A DNA stretch of 39,734 bases from Fidelibacterota bacterium. Lineage in GTDB: Bacteria > Fidelibacterota > Marinisomatia > SCGC-AAA003-L08 > D37C17. Made by a program: the position numbers and the translations under genes. Every line of letters begins with the position of its first letter. Position 1 is the first letter of the stretch. Below are positions 9,600 to 17,028 of this stretch, piece after piece. The DNA is taken from assembly GCA_030748955.1 (NCBI GenBank), contig JASMKZ010000009.1:1-39734 (forward strand), written 5' to 3'. A model generated the notes under the pieces. It was not told the DNA's origin, did not search any database, and saw only the letters and a list, made by a program, of their open reading frames with translations.

Positions 9600-10568
9600 T
9601 TAATTTTTTTTTACCTTTTTAGTTTTGGTGTCATTTTTTGCGTAGGCTTTAATAATATTTTTCACCAGTGTATGCCGTACCACATCAGTTTCATCAAAAT
9701 AAACGAACGAGATCCCATCCACTTTTTTCAAAATTTTAGTAGCATCTATGAGCCCGGACTTATCGTGTTTAGGCAAATCAATTTGGGTAATATCACCCGT
9801 TATTATAGCTTTTGAGGTAACACCCAGTCGTGTGAGAAACATCTTCATTTGCATGGGAGTTGCATTTTGTGCTTCATCTAGAATGATAAATGAATTGTGT
9901 AGGGTTCTTCCCCGCATATAGGCTAAAGGGGCAATTTCAATAGTACGCTGATCCAGATAAGTTTTGAGCTTATCTCGGGGCATCATATCATTCAGGGCAT
10001 CATATAATGGGGTAAGATAGGGGTCCACTTTCTCTTTTAAATCGCCAGGTAAAAACCCTAGTCTCTCTCCTGCTTCAACAGCTGGTCTGGTAATTATAAT
10101 TCGATCAACTGCTTTGTTTTTTAAGGCAGATACCGCCATGGCTACAGCTTGATAGGTTTTTCCGGTTCCTGCAGGACCAATGGCAAATACAATATCATTT
10201 TCCTTTACCGCTTCCAAATATTTTTTTTGCCCATTTGTACGAGCATTCACGGAGCCTTTATGAGTGTAGAGTACCACCGGTTCTTCTCCGTTGCCATTCA
10301 TAGTTGAGGGCTCTCCATTTTTCAGAGAAGCTAAATATTCACGGATATCCTCTGGCAATACAAAGCCCTTATTATTAATGGTAAACATCATTTCCTTCAC
10401 TATCATTTCAATGAGCTTGACATCCTCTTTGTCACCATCTAGATGCATGGCAGACCCCCTCACGACAATCTGTGTCTTCACTGTTTCCTGAATAGTTTTT
10501 ATATTTTGGTCGCCAATCCCCAAAAATGATAATGAGTCTACACCGGAAATATCAATTTTCTTTTTCAG
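9600..10568 (-). CDS. phoH: PhoH-family ATPase (PhoH/YbeZ), apparent CTG start
   Basis: The P-loop core contains AIGPAGTGKTYQAVAMAVSA (Walker A), RPAVEAGERLGFLPGDL, the Walker B-like FIILDEAQNATPMQMKMFLT and ITGDITQIDLP, all typical of cytosolic PhoH/YbeZ proteins linked to RNA metabolism next to the YbeY RNase. The first conventional start is TTG at 10521-10523, but the in-frame sequence upstream encodes LKKKIDISGVDSLSF. That stretch resembles the family's normal N-terminus and joins smoothly to GIGDQNIKTI. No ATG, GTG or TTG lies in this extension before an in-frame TAA. A strong GGAGGA (10572-10577) ends three bases before a CTG at 10566-10568, so I place the start there, giving 322 residues, the usual size. 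A start at 10523 would remove conserved N-terminal sequence. Confidence 0.88.
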   Translation of the reverse strand: MKKKIDISGVDSLSFLGIGDQNIKTIQETVKTQIVVRGSAMHLDGDKEDVKLIEMIVKEMMFTINNKGFVLPEDIREYLASLKNGEPSTMNGNGEEPVVLYTHKGSVNARTNGQKKYLEAVKENDIVFAIGPAGTGKTYQAVAMAVSALKNKAVDRIIITRPAVEAGERLGFLPGDLKEKVDPYLTPLYDALNDMMPRDKLKTYLDQRTIEIAPLAYMRGRTLHNSFIILDEAQNATPMQMKMFLTRLGVTSKAIITGDITQIDLPKHDKSGLIDATKILKKVDGISFVYFDETDVVRHTLVKNIIKAYAKNDTKTKKVKKN

Positions 10569-10571
10569 ACT

Positions 10572-10577
10572 TCCTCC
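10572..10577 (-). promoter_or_regulatory. Shine-Dalgarno GGAGGA that decides the phoH start
   Basis: On the minus strand GGAGGA is followed by AGT and then CTG (10566-10568). It is the strongest ribosome site near phoH. It is far too distant (about 48 bases) from the TTG at 10523 and so favours a non-AUG start, though the three-base spacer is short. A conventional start close to this site would need a sequence error. Confidence 0.5.
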
Positions 10578-10587
10578 ACATTACATT

Positions 10588-10613
10588 AAAAAGCCCCAAT
10601 ACCCACAATGGGG
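10588..10613 (-). terminator. Weak hairpin + T-run between aspS and phoH
   Basis: Read on the minus strand, CCCCA and TGGGG form a 5-bp GC-rich stem around a 10-base loop, followed by C and TTTTT. It lies downstream of aspS and just upstream of the phoH ribosome site, so it could act as a partial terminator or attenuator between the two genes. The stem is short and this is a low-strength call. Confidence 0.35.
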
Positions 10614-10633
10614 ATTAGAGCTGTTTTAATTTT

Positions 10634-10658
10634 AAAAAAGATCGGTTTCATAAAGCCG
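10634..10658 (-). terminator. Possible aspS terminator (imperfect hairpin, T6)
   Basis: On the minus strand CGGCTTT and AAACCG pair with one bulged base across ATG, followed by ATC and TTTTTT. The hairpin starts 34 bases past the aspS stop and resembles an intrinsic terminator, but the stem is imperfect. Its presence would divide aspS from the phoH-to-secA run. Confidence 0.4.
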
Positions 10659-10664
10659 AGTAAT

Positions 10665-10681
10665 TTACACAATTTGTGTAA
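10665..10681. repeat. 17-bp perfect palindrome TTACACAA-T-TTGTGTAA
   Basis: Two 8-base arms are exact inverted copies around one central T. It lies 11 bases beyond the aspS stop codon, in the gap before phoH. Such symmetry suits either a dimeric repressor site for the phoH-side promoter or a very tight hairpin. No regulator is identified. Confidence 0.5.
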
Positions 10682-10691
10682 TGTATATCAA

Positions 10692-12467
10692 TTAGTCTTC
10701 GCTATCTTGAATTACTTCTAAATGTAGTTCTTCTAATTGTTCTTCTGAAACTAGTGAAGGGGAGTTATCCATAAGTGATAACGCCGATGTGGTTTTTGGG
10801 AAGGCGATAACATCTCTTATTTGATTTGACCCAGCTAAAAGCATGACAATTCGGTCAAAGCCAAATGCCATACCACCATGTGGGGGTGCACCGTACTTAA
10901 AGGCATCCATAAGAAATCCAAATTTTTCCTGAGCATCTTCATCAGAAATTCCCAACAGTTTAAAAATTCTTGCTTGTAAATCTCGGTTATGAATACGAAT
11001 TGACCCGCCCCCTAATTCATAACCATTCATTATAACATCATATCCAAAAGAACGAACTGTTCCCGGCTCTGAATCCAATTTGTCTAAATCTTCCAAGTTG
11101 GGAGATGTGAAGGGATGGTGTAATGCATCCCATCTGTTTTTATCTTCATTCCATTCCACTAAGGGGAAGTCCACCACCCAAAGCGGTGCCCATTTATTGG
11201 AATCAATGAGGCTTTCCCGTTTTGCCAATTCTATTCGGAGGGCACCCAAAGCTGCAAAAACCGTTTTGGCAGCATCTCCCACCATAAATATAACAGAATC
11301 ATCCTCAATGCTAAGTTGAGATATAATATCATTCTTTACCGATTCTGGGAAGAATTTGCCAATGCCGCCATCTAATTTTCCATCAACGCACTTCATCCAT
11401 GCCAAGCCTTTAGCGCCATAATACTTTTTCAGATAATCTGTAAGTTCATCAATTACTTTTCGGCTATAGGTAGATGCATTGGGGCATACCAAACCCTTCA
11501 CTCTGCCACCAGATTCCAATACGGATTTAAAGGCATTAAAATCCGATTGTTCTACGAACCCTGCCATTTCCTGTAACTCCATATCAAAGCGGATATCTGG
11601 TTTATCAGAGCCATAACGTTCTATAGCATCATGGTAATTAAGTATTGGGAATTCTTCTGGTAAATCTACATCATTCACTATTCTCCAAATATGTCGCGTA
11701 AGGTTGGTGCCCAAATTAATAATATCATCTTGATTTACAAATGACATTTCAATATCAATCTGAGTGAACTCAGGTTGGCGATCTGCCCGAAAATCTTCAT
11801 CTCGAAAACATTTTACAATTTGAAAATATTTATCAAATCCTGAAACCATGAGAAGCTGTTTGTAGGTTTGGGGAGATTGGGGCAAAGCATAGAATCGACC
11901 TTTGTGAAGGCGGCTAGGTACAAGAAAATCCCGAGCACCTTCCGGCGTAGACTTCATTAGCACCGGTGTTTCAATTTCCACAAATTTCTGATCATTCATA
12001 AAATTCCGAGTAGCTATGGCTGCTTTATGCCGTATGAGCATATTATGCTGCAGTTCTCTAGTTCTAAGCTCAAGATACCGATATTTTAAACGGTGGTCTT
12101 CAGAGGCAGAGTTGCGGTCGTTGATATCGAAAGGTGGAGGCGCAGACTCATTGTAAATGGAAAGTTTGGTTACTTCCACATCTATTTCACCAGTGGGTAT
12201 ATTTTTATTTACGGCATCATCCGGGCGGGAAACAACTTTCCCAGTGATGCCAATAACATCTTCCAGCCCCAATTTCTTAACACGGTCAAAAGTCTCTTTA
12301 TTAATATCTTCATTAAATACAATCTGCGTTTTTCCATATCGATCTCGAAGATCTATAAAATGGAGGCCACCTAAATCTCTGCTTTTAGAGATCCATCCAT
12401 TGAGTGAGACTGTCTCTTCTATATTTTTAGCACAGAGGTCGCCACATGTATGTGTTCGTTTAATCAA
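10692..12467 (-). CDS. aspS: Aspartyl-tRNA synthetase
   Basis: A 591-residue class IIb synthetase of the bacterial long type: an N-terminal OB-fold anticodon domain (VSLNGWISKSRDLGGLHFI), the catalytic core with motif 2 FRDEDFRADRQPEFTQID, the bacteria-specific GAD insertion around residues 290-420, and motif 3 GGMAFGFDRIVMLLAG. It charges tRNA-Asp; the sequence alone does not settle whether it also charges tRNA-Asn. The start is TTG at 12465-12467 with TTAGGAG seven bases before it, a good ribosome site; no ATG lies nearby in frame. It heads the minus-strand block and faces the divergent metalloprotease gene across 250 bases. Confidence 0.97.
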   Translation of the reverse strand: MIKRTHTCGDLCAKNIEETVSLNGWISKSRDLGGLHFIDLRDRYGKTQIVFNEDINKETFDRVKKLGLEDVIGITGKVVSRPDDAVNKNIPTGEIDVEVTKLSIYNESAPPPFDINDRNSASEDHRLKYRYLELRTRELQHNMLIRHKAAIATRNFMNDQKFVEIETPVLMKSTPEGARDFLVPSRLHKGRFYALPQSPQTYKQLLMVSGFDKYFQIVKCFRDEDFRADRQPEFTQIDIEMSFVNQDDIINLGTNLTRHIWRIVNDVDLPEEFPILNYHDAIERYGSDKPDIRFDMELQEMAGFVEQSDFNAFKSVLESGGRVKGLVCPNASTYSRKVIDELTDYLKKYYGAKGLAWMKCVDGKLDGGIGKFFPESVKNDIISQLSIEDDSVIFMVGDAAKTVFAALGALRIELAKRESLIDSNKWAPLWVVDFPLVEWNEDKNRWDALHHPFTSPNLEDLDKLDSEPGTVRSFGYDVIMNGYELGGGSIRIHNRDLQARIFKLLGISDEDAQEKFGFLMDAFKYGAPPHGGMAFGFDRIVMLLAGSNQIRDVIAFPKTTSALSLMDNSPSLVSEEQLEELHLEVIQDSED

Positions 12468-12532
12468 TTATTACTCCTAAAAGTTAGATGTGAAAATTAG
12501 GAAAGTTTTGGTGGGATTTTTTAGATTATTTC

Positions 12533-12549
12533 GATTAGAATATTTCGAG
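12533..12549. repeat. 17-bp direct repeat, copy 1
   Basis: GATTAGAATATTTCGAG, identical to the copy at 12580-12596. A further partial copy of its core, TATTTCGA, begins at 12527. The copies lie in the divergent promoter region between aspS and the metalloprotease gene, so they may be operator sites. Confidence 0.75.
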
Positions 12550-12579
12550 GAAAGCCTGTTATATTTATTTATTGATTCT

Positions 12580-12596
12580 GATTAGAATATTTCGAG
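12580..12596. repeat. 17-bp direct repeat, copy 2
   Basis: An exact second copy of GATTAGAATATTTCGAG, 47 bases start-to-start from copy 1. The rest of the 12468-12717 gap holds no open frame that I can support; it is AT-rich and probably contains the two outward promoters. Confidence 0.75.
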
Positions 12597-12717
12597 CTAA
12601 ACTGCATCTGTAAACAATAATTTTCAATGTTTCTTATGACTATCTTTCAGAAAAGTACCAATACATATAGTATCGGTGAGACAACACCTGGAATACTGGT
12701 TTAAATAAGCCTATAAT

Positions 12718-14571
12718 TTGCGTTTATTTTTTATTATATATTTCATTCTTTCCATCGTACATGCCACTGGACCAGTTGCTTCGTATTGTGATTATGAATC
12801 TGGTTATACTACTGATCCTAGTCAACCAAATTATTATCACTACACAACTGGGAATGATCAAGAAAAATGTAACAGCCGGATGTTACGATCACTTGAAGTC
12901 TTAAATGCAAATTATGCCCCTGCGGCTATTCAGTTTGTATTACATTCTGATTACCCAATTATGTTACATGCTACAGACCCGGGGTTTGATGGTTTTTTTG
13001 AACGTGCAACAGGAGGAACTGCACTTTCACCTAACGCTAATGATCTCAAAGAACATTATAATATTCCTAATGCGTTAAATATATATATTGTAGATTTTGT
13101 CAATACACGAGATGGTACTTCCGGAATCTCAACATATCCCAAGGATGTTGGTACTACTAATATACCAGGTGCATTTTTTAAACATGGCTTTTTACCAGGT
13201 GATGTAGATGGTCATGCATCAGCAGAATATGACAGGACATTAATGCACGAAATTGGCCATTATCTTGGTTTGCTACATATAAGTGGAATTTGGTATTTAA
13301 AGAAGGGAAATAGACAAAGGGATCTTGTAAACGGAGATGAAGATGACTGTAATGAACATGGTGATACTATTTGTGATACTCCCGCTGAACCGGGTGAAAG
13401 TGGTGATGCTTGGTATACAAATTCTTCAAATCGTGAATGTATATTCCACGGATATAATGGTGAATATAGTCCTTCTGATGGTATGCTAAAAATTGGTGGA
13501 TATAATTCTAATGGTGGCTTGGTTTATGGGTGGAATGGTTTGAATGGAGACGACTATGAAATTCATAATTATAATTATTGTGAAGAATGGGAAATTGAAG
13601 ATAGTTATGGTTTGATTGACCATTGTTACACATATACTAATTATGATAATATGGGTGACTTTTTTGGGACAAAAAATTTGCCTGCAGATTGTTTTAGTCA
13701 AAACCAATCAGAATATGCCGCAGAATGTCATATCGATAATTATACACATTTGCCAATTGGTCATAATTTCATGCGGGCAGGGACTTCTCCATATAACGGC
13801 TGTGGGCTTTCACCAATAAATGATAACAATTATTATGATGAAACAAAAAGCGGTTTTACTGAAGAGCAGTATTTAAATATCCGATATTTTGCTGAACATT
13901 GCTATACAGGTTGCTGGGATCCTGGTGCCTGTAATTTTGATACTACTTCTACCCATTTACTCAGAAATGGGGGAAGTAGCTGCGAGTATTCCTGGGAAAC
14001 TGACAAGGATTGTGAGAATGATTGTTTGTATACTTCTAATCAAATAAGTAGAAGTAAAAGATTAGATTCTATCACACAATCTTATCAAAATTTGCTTTCT
14101 GAAGATAATTTAGACTGTGCTACGGATGAACTTTATGGCGACTTCACAGATGAAGAATGGGACAATTTAATTAAAATACGTAAGAAAGTTAAACAAATGA
14201 TGAATAACAACATTAATAGAACAATTCTCGATACAATATATATACCTGTTGTATTTCATAATTTATATAAACTAGAAACATTATCTGCAAATGCTACGTT
14301 AAATCCTATAAACTTTGAAATAAATCAAATTTATCCCAATCCATTTAATCCCACCACAACCATCCGCTATGGCCTGAATCATAATGCAAATATTCAAGTT
14401 TTAATATACGATATTCAAGGTAGAGTAATTACCACTCTCATTGATGGGTTTCAAACTGCAGGATATCATTCCATTATATGGGACGCATCAAAATTTTCCA
14501 GTGGAATTTATTTTCTCAATATGTCTGCAGGTGAATTTGCTGAAACAAAAAAATTGGTGTTAATAAAATAA
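12718..14571 (+). CDS. Secreted M43-like metalloprotease with T9SS C-terminal sorting domain
   Basis: A 617-residue exported protein. The N-terminus is a hydrophobic signal sequence (RLFFIIYFILSIVHA). Residues 177-187 are HEIGHYLGLLH, the zinc motif HExxHxxGxxH of metzincins; the following HGDTICDTPAEP and the later HNFM near residue 349 fit an M43 pappalysin/cytophagalysin arrangement with its Met-turn. The segment between them is unusually rich in Tyr, Asn and Gly. Around residues 398-438 is a degenerate Cys module (GCWDPGACNFD ... SSCEY ... DC). The last 85 residues form a type A sorting domain with YPNPFNPTTTIRYGL and SSGIYFLNM, which directs export through the type IX system. The start is TTG at 12718, just after an in-frame TAA, and no convincing ribosome site is visible, so the start is uncertain. 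Confidence 0.8.
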   Translation: MRLFFIIYFILSIVHATGPVASYCDYESGYTTDPSQPNYYHYTTGNDQEKCNSRMLRSLEVLNANYAPAAIQFVLHSDYPIMLHATDPGFDGFFERATGGTALSPNANDLKEHYNIPNALNIYIVDFVNTRDGTSGISTYPKDVGTTNIPGAFFKHGFLPGDVDGHASAEYDRTLMHEIGHYLGLLHISGIWYLKKGNRQRDLVNGDEDDCNEHGDTICDTPAEPGESGDAWYTNSSNRECIFHGYNGEYSPSDGMLKIGGYNSNGGLVYGWNGLNGDDYEIHNYNYCEEWEIEDSYGLIDHCYTYTNYDNMGDFFGTKNLPADCFSQNQSEYAAECHIDNYTHLPIGHNFMRAGTSPYNGCGLSPINDNNYYDETKSGFTEEQYLNIRYFAEHCYTGCWDPGACNFDTTSTHLLRNGGSSCEYSWETDKDCENDCLYTSNQISRSKRLDSITQSYQNLLSEDNLDCATDELYGDFTDEEWDNLIKIRKKVKQMMNNNINRTILDTIYIPVVFHNLYKLETLSANATLNPINFEINQIYPNPFNPTTTIRYGLNHNANIQVLIYDIQGRVITTLIDGFQTAGYHSIIWDASKFSSGIYFLNMSAGEFAETKKLVLIK

Positions 14572-14586
14572 ACGGGGGAATTGTTT

Positions 14587-14922
14587 ATGGAAATAAATTA
14601 TGAAGATTTTAGGAAAGTTGACATTCGGATTGGCACTGTTTTATCATTAAGAAAAAATGAAAATGCTCGTCAGCCTGCCCTAGTTCTGGAGGTTGATTTT
14701 GGCAAAGAAATAGGTATTAAAATAACGTCAGCAAAAATCACCCATTATTATAATCTAGAGAACCTTGTTGGAGAACAAATCATCGCTGTCTGTAATTTCC
14801 CTTCCAAAAACATAGCTGGAGTGGAATCAGAGGTGTTGGTTCTGGGAGCAATGGAAGAAGATGGGAAGGTTGTATTAGTTCATCCATCTAAAAAAGTAGC
14901 AAATGGATTGGAAATAATTTAA
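14587..14922 (+). CDS. csaA: CsaA-like tRNA-binding-domain protein
   Basis: A 111-residue stand-alone OB-fold of the EMAPII/CsaA tRNA-binding family. The motif DIRIGTVLS near the start, the central ITSAKITHYYNLENLVGEQI and the C-terminal LVHPSKKVANG follow the CsaA pattern, in which the fold forms a dimer. Known members act as export-linked chaperones, and the same fold is the C-terminal tRNA-binding appendix of many methionyl-tRNA synthetases. I chose the ATG at 14587, preceded by GGGGGAA, over the TTG two codons upstream. It lies 15 bases after the metalloprotease stop, so it may share its transcript. Confidence 0.88.
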   Translation: MEINYEDFRKVDIRIGTVLSLRKNENARQPALVLEVDFGKEIGIKITSAKITHYYNLENLVGEQIIAVCNFPSKNIAGVESEVLVLGAMEEDGKVVLVHPSKKVANGLEII

Positions 14923-15030
14923 CTACATTTAATTCATACTAACTCTTGGAACCGTATTTCATTACCCCCTAATTTTAATCTCTATTTATAGACTAAATTT
15001 TTCAACTTATATAAACAGGAGTGATAAATA

Positions 15031-15753
15031 ATGTTAAGAAAATTAATGACCATCGTAATAGTTACCAGCATTTTTTTTGGCAGTATATTTGCAGGATCTC
15101 TTACCGGCAGAGTAAATTTTGAAGGAAAGGGTCCAAAGCAAAAAACTTTAAAAATGGATGCTGATCCTGTATGTGGTGCATCTCATAAAACACCGGCATA
15201 TCGCGAGAGTTTTATATTGAGTGAAGATGGTTATCTAAAAAATGTAATCGTTTTTCTGAATAATGTTAAATATGATGGAAAAGCACCTACTACCCGGGCA
15301 GTAATTGATCAAAAAGGTTGCATATATTCACCTCATGTTCAGGGAATAATGGCAGGACAGGAATTACTAATTAAAAATTCTGATGCCACGCTCCATAATA
15401 TTCATGGACTTCCAACAATAAACTCCGAATTCAATTTTGCCATGCCCAAAGTGGTAAAAGAAAAAGCCATAAAGATTAATAGTGCTGAAAACTATATCAA
15501 AATAAAATGTGATGTTCACCCTTGGATGACCTCTTATGTTTCTGTGTTTGATCATCCTTTCTTTTCTGTTACAGATGATACTGGAAGTTTCAAAATCGAA
15601 AATATTCCGCCAGGAGAATATGAAGTGATTGCTTGGCAGGAAAAATTTAAAGATAAAAAGACGAAGGAATGGAAAACTCTGTCTGCATCAGTAACCATTG
15701 GTGAGGGTGAAACTACCCAAAACTTTACCTTTGTAAAAAAAGCTAAGAAGTAA
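15031..15753 (+). CDS. Periplasmic cupredoxin-like protein with regulatory-like beta domain
   Basis: A 240-residue exported protein with a signal peptide (MTIVIVTSIFFGSIFA, cut near residue 21) and an AGGAG ribosome site eight bases before the ATG. The middle carries a possible type 1 copper set: H122 or H125 in LHNIHG, then C160, H163 and M166 in KCDVHPWM, the order His-Cys-His-Met seen in plastocyanin-like proteins. C48 and C97 could form a disulfide. The last 70 residues (GSFKIENIPPGEYEVIAWQE) resemble carboxypeptidase regulatory-like beta sandwiches. A soluble copper electron carrier is inferred, and its place beside SCO and the bc locus supports that, but homologous folds can lack copper. 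A strong terminator follows directly. Confidence 0.75.
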   Translation: MLRKLMTIVIVTSIFFGSIFAGSLTGRVNFEGKGPKQKTLKMDADPVCGASHKTPAYRESFILSEDGYLKNVIVFLNNVKYDGKAPTTRAVIDQKGCIYSPHVQGIMAGQELLIKNSDATLHNIHGLPTINSEFNFAMPKVVKEKAIKINSAENYIKIKCDVHPWMTSYVSVFDHPFFSVTDDTGSFKIENIPPGEYEVIAWQEKFKDKKTKEWKTLSASVTIGEGETTQNFTFVKKAKK

Positions 15754-15774
15754 CGATTGTTTTCACAATTAATG

Positions 15775-15806
15775 AAAGGTGAGAAACTTTATTTCTCACC
15801 TTTTTT
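15775..15806 (+). terminator. Strong intrinsic terminator after the cupredoxin-like gene
   Basis: AAAGGTGAGAAA pairs perfectly with TTTCTCACCTTT (12 bp) around CTTTA, and the 3' arm runs into six T. It ends only six bases before the ATG of the SCO gene at 15813. Confidence 0.92.
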
Positions 15807-15812
15807 CAATAT

Positions 15813-16655
15813 ATGAAAAATATTCCTCTCATATCAATCATCATACTGATTTTGGGTTGTTCCTCTAGAAATAAATCTTATCCAGTACGTGGAACCATCA
15901 TTGAAGTACGCCAAGAGACTAATGAATTTCTCATTCACCATGATGAAATCCCCGGGTTTATGATGGCTATGACCATGCCATTTCAATTGGGCGATAGTAC
16001 TGATATTAACCGTTATCATGTTGGAGATAGTCTAAGATTTAGATTGGAGATGGGTGAAAATCGGGCCATTGCTTCAAACTTCCAATTATTAGGAAAAGGA
16101 ACACTTCCTGAAACTGATGATATGTGGGATGATGATTATACCCCATTGGAAATAGGAGAAATATTTACCGATGTAACTTTTTTAGATTTAGATAGTAATG
16201 CCGTAAGGCTCTCTGATTCTGATGGAAAGTTTCGATTGATTTCTTATATTTTTACCCGTTGTCCCATGCCCAATATGTGCCCAGCAGTCGTTGTAAAAAA
16301 TCAATATTTGGCAAAAGTTTTCAATGACGTACCAGAAATTGAATTTATTCTGCTAAGTTTTGATTATATTTATGATACGCCTTCTATTCTTAAATCTAAT
16401 TATGGGAGCTTAGTAGAATCCAACTCTAATCTGAAAGCATATTCAAGTTTTGGATATATAAATGATATGTTCACTTTGGGAGGGCAATCTCTGGTTTCGT
16501 TTTGGGGTATCGAAGAAAATGACATTGGTCACTCCCTCCGTTCAGTTCTCATAGATCCCGAGCGTCGACTACTTAAAGCTTTCGAGGGTACGGACTGGCG
16601 CCCAGAAACTGCTGAACACAAAATTAATAATATTCTAAAAGCCTATAGTTTTTAA
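15813..16655 (+). CDS. SCO1/SenC-family lipoprotein with N-terminal CusF-like copper domain
   Basis: A 280-residue lipoprotein: lipobox LILGCSS with C16 as the lipidated residue. Residues 24-60 match a CusF-like copper-binding strand set, including HHDEIPGFMMAMTMPF with H42/H43 and M50, M51, M53 and M55. From about residue 110 a thioredoxin-fold SCO domain follows; its copper cysteines C150 and C156 lie in FTRCPMPNMCP, a CX5C spacing instead of the classical CX3C, and H240 in IGHSLRSVLID is the third ligand. SCO proteins load copper into the CuA site of heme-copper oxidases; none is encoded in this window. No ribosome site is visible before the ATG because the 5' flank is the terminator hairpin. 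Confidence 0.87.
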   Translation: MKNIPLISIIILILGCSSRNKSYPVRGTIIEVRQETNEFLIHHDEIPGFMMAMTMPFQLGDSTDINRYHVGDSLRFRLEMGENRAIASNFQLLGKGTLPETDDMWDDDYTPLEIGEIFTDVTFLDLDSNAVRLSDSDGKFRLISYIFTRCPMPNMCPAVVVKNQYLAKVFNDVPEIEFILLSFDYIYDTPSILKSNYGSLVESNSNLKAYSSFGYINDMFTLGGQSLVSFWGIEENDIGHSLRSVLIDPERRLLKAFEGTDWRPETAEHKINNILKAYSF

Positions 16656-16663
16656 AGTTTCCT

Positions 16664-16682
16664 CAAGCAAGGAGCTTGTTTT
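16664..16682 (+). terminator. Short terminator after the SCO gene
   Basis: CAAGC and GCTTG form a 5-bp stem around AAGGA, followed by TTTT. It lies 9 bases after the SCO stop and between convergent genes. The stem is short, so the strength is uncertain. Confidence 0.5.
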
Positions 16683-16690
16683 ACTTTAAA

Positions 16691-17020
16691 TCAATCGACC
16701 TTTATCCCATACACCTTTTCAAATGTGTCGGTGGGCATAAGACGAATAGCATCCCAGGTAAGTTTAGAGCAAACCCTTGCGCAAACTTGGCAACCTGTAC
16801 ATTCATTGAAGCGTACTTGAACAGGGGGAATAGGAAATCCATATTTCTCTTTTGGCACGGGTTCAATACAATCCACCGGGCAAAAAGGAACACAAGCTTG
16901 ACAGCCAGTACAATTGTCTTCATCCACCACCGCCATAATTTTAGGGCGACTCTTTTTAACCCTCGGATCATCTGGTAAATCTGGTATGCCCTTATAATGA
17001 TCGAATGCTTTTTTTGCCAT
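16691..17020 (-). CDS. 2x[4Fe-4S] ferredoxin-type protein
   Basis: A 109-residue protein with two bacterial ferredoxin motifs: C37, C40, C43, C47 (CTGCQACVPFCP) and C74, C77, C80, C84 (CTGCQVCARVCS). C51 follows the first set. The second motif ends in Ser instead of the usual Pro. A 30-residue basic N-terminal tail precedes the clusters. There is no signal peptide, so the protein is cytoplasmic. It is the last gene of the Rieske/cytochrome b locus, 8 bases after the 54-aa membrane protein, with AGGGAAAA upstream inside that gene. It could exchange electrons with the complex on the cytoplasmic side, which is inference from gene order only. Confidence 0.92.
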   Translation of the reverse strand: MAKKAFDHYKGIPDLPDDPRVKKSRPKIMAVVDEDNCTGCQACVPFCPVDCIEPVPKEKYGFPIPPVQVRFNECTGCQVCARVCSKLTWDAIRLMPTDTFEKVYGIKVD

Positions 17021-17028
17021 AATATAAT

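Noticed and set aside
16702-16978. Frames on both strands overlapping the ferredoxin gene.
   Set aside because: They are shadows; only the 16691-17020 frame shows two complete four-cysteine motifs.
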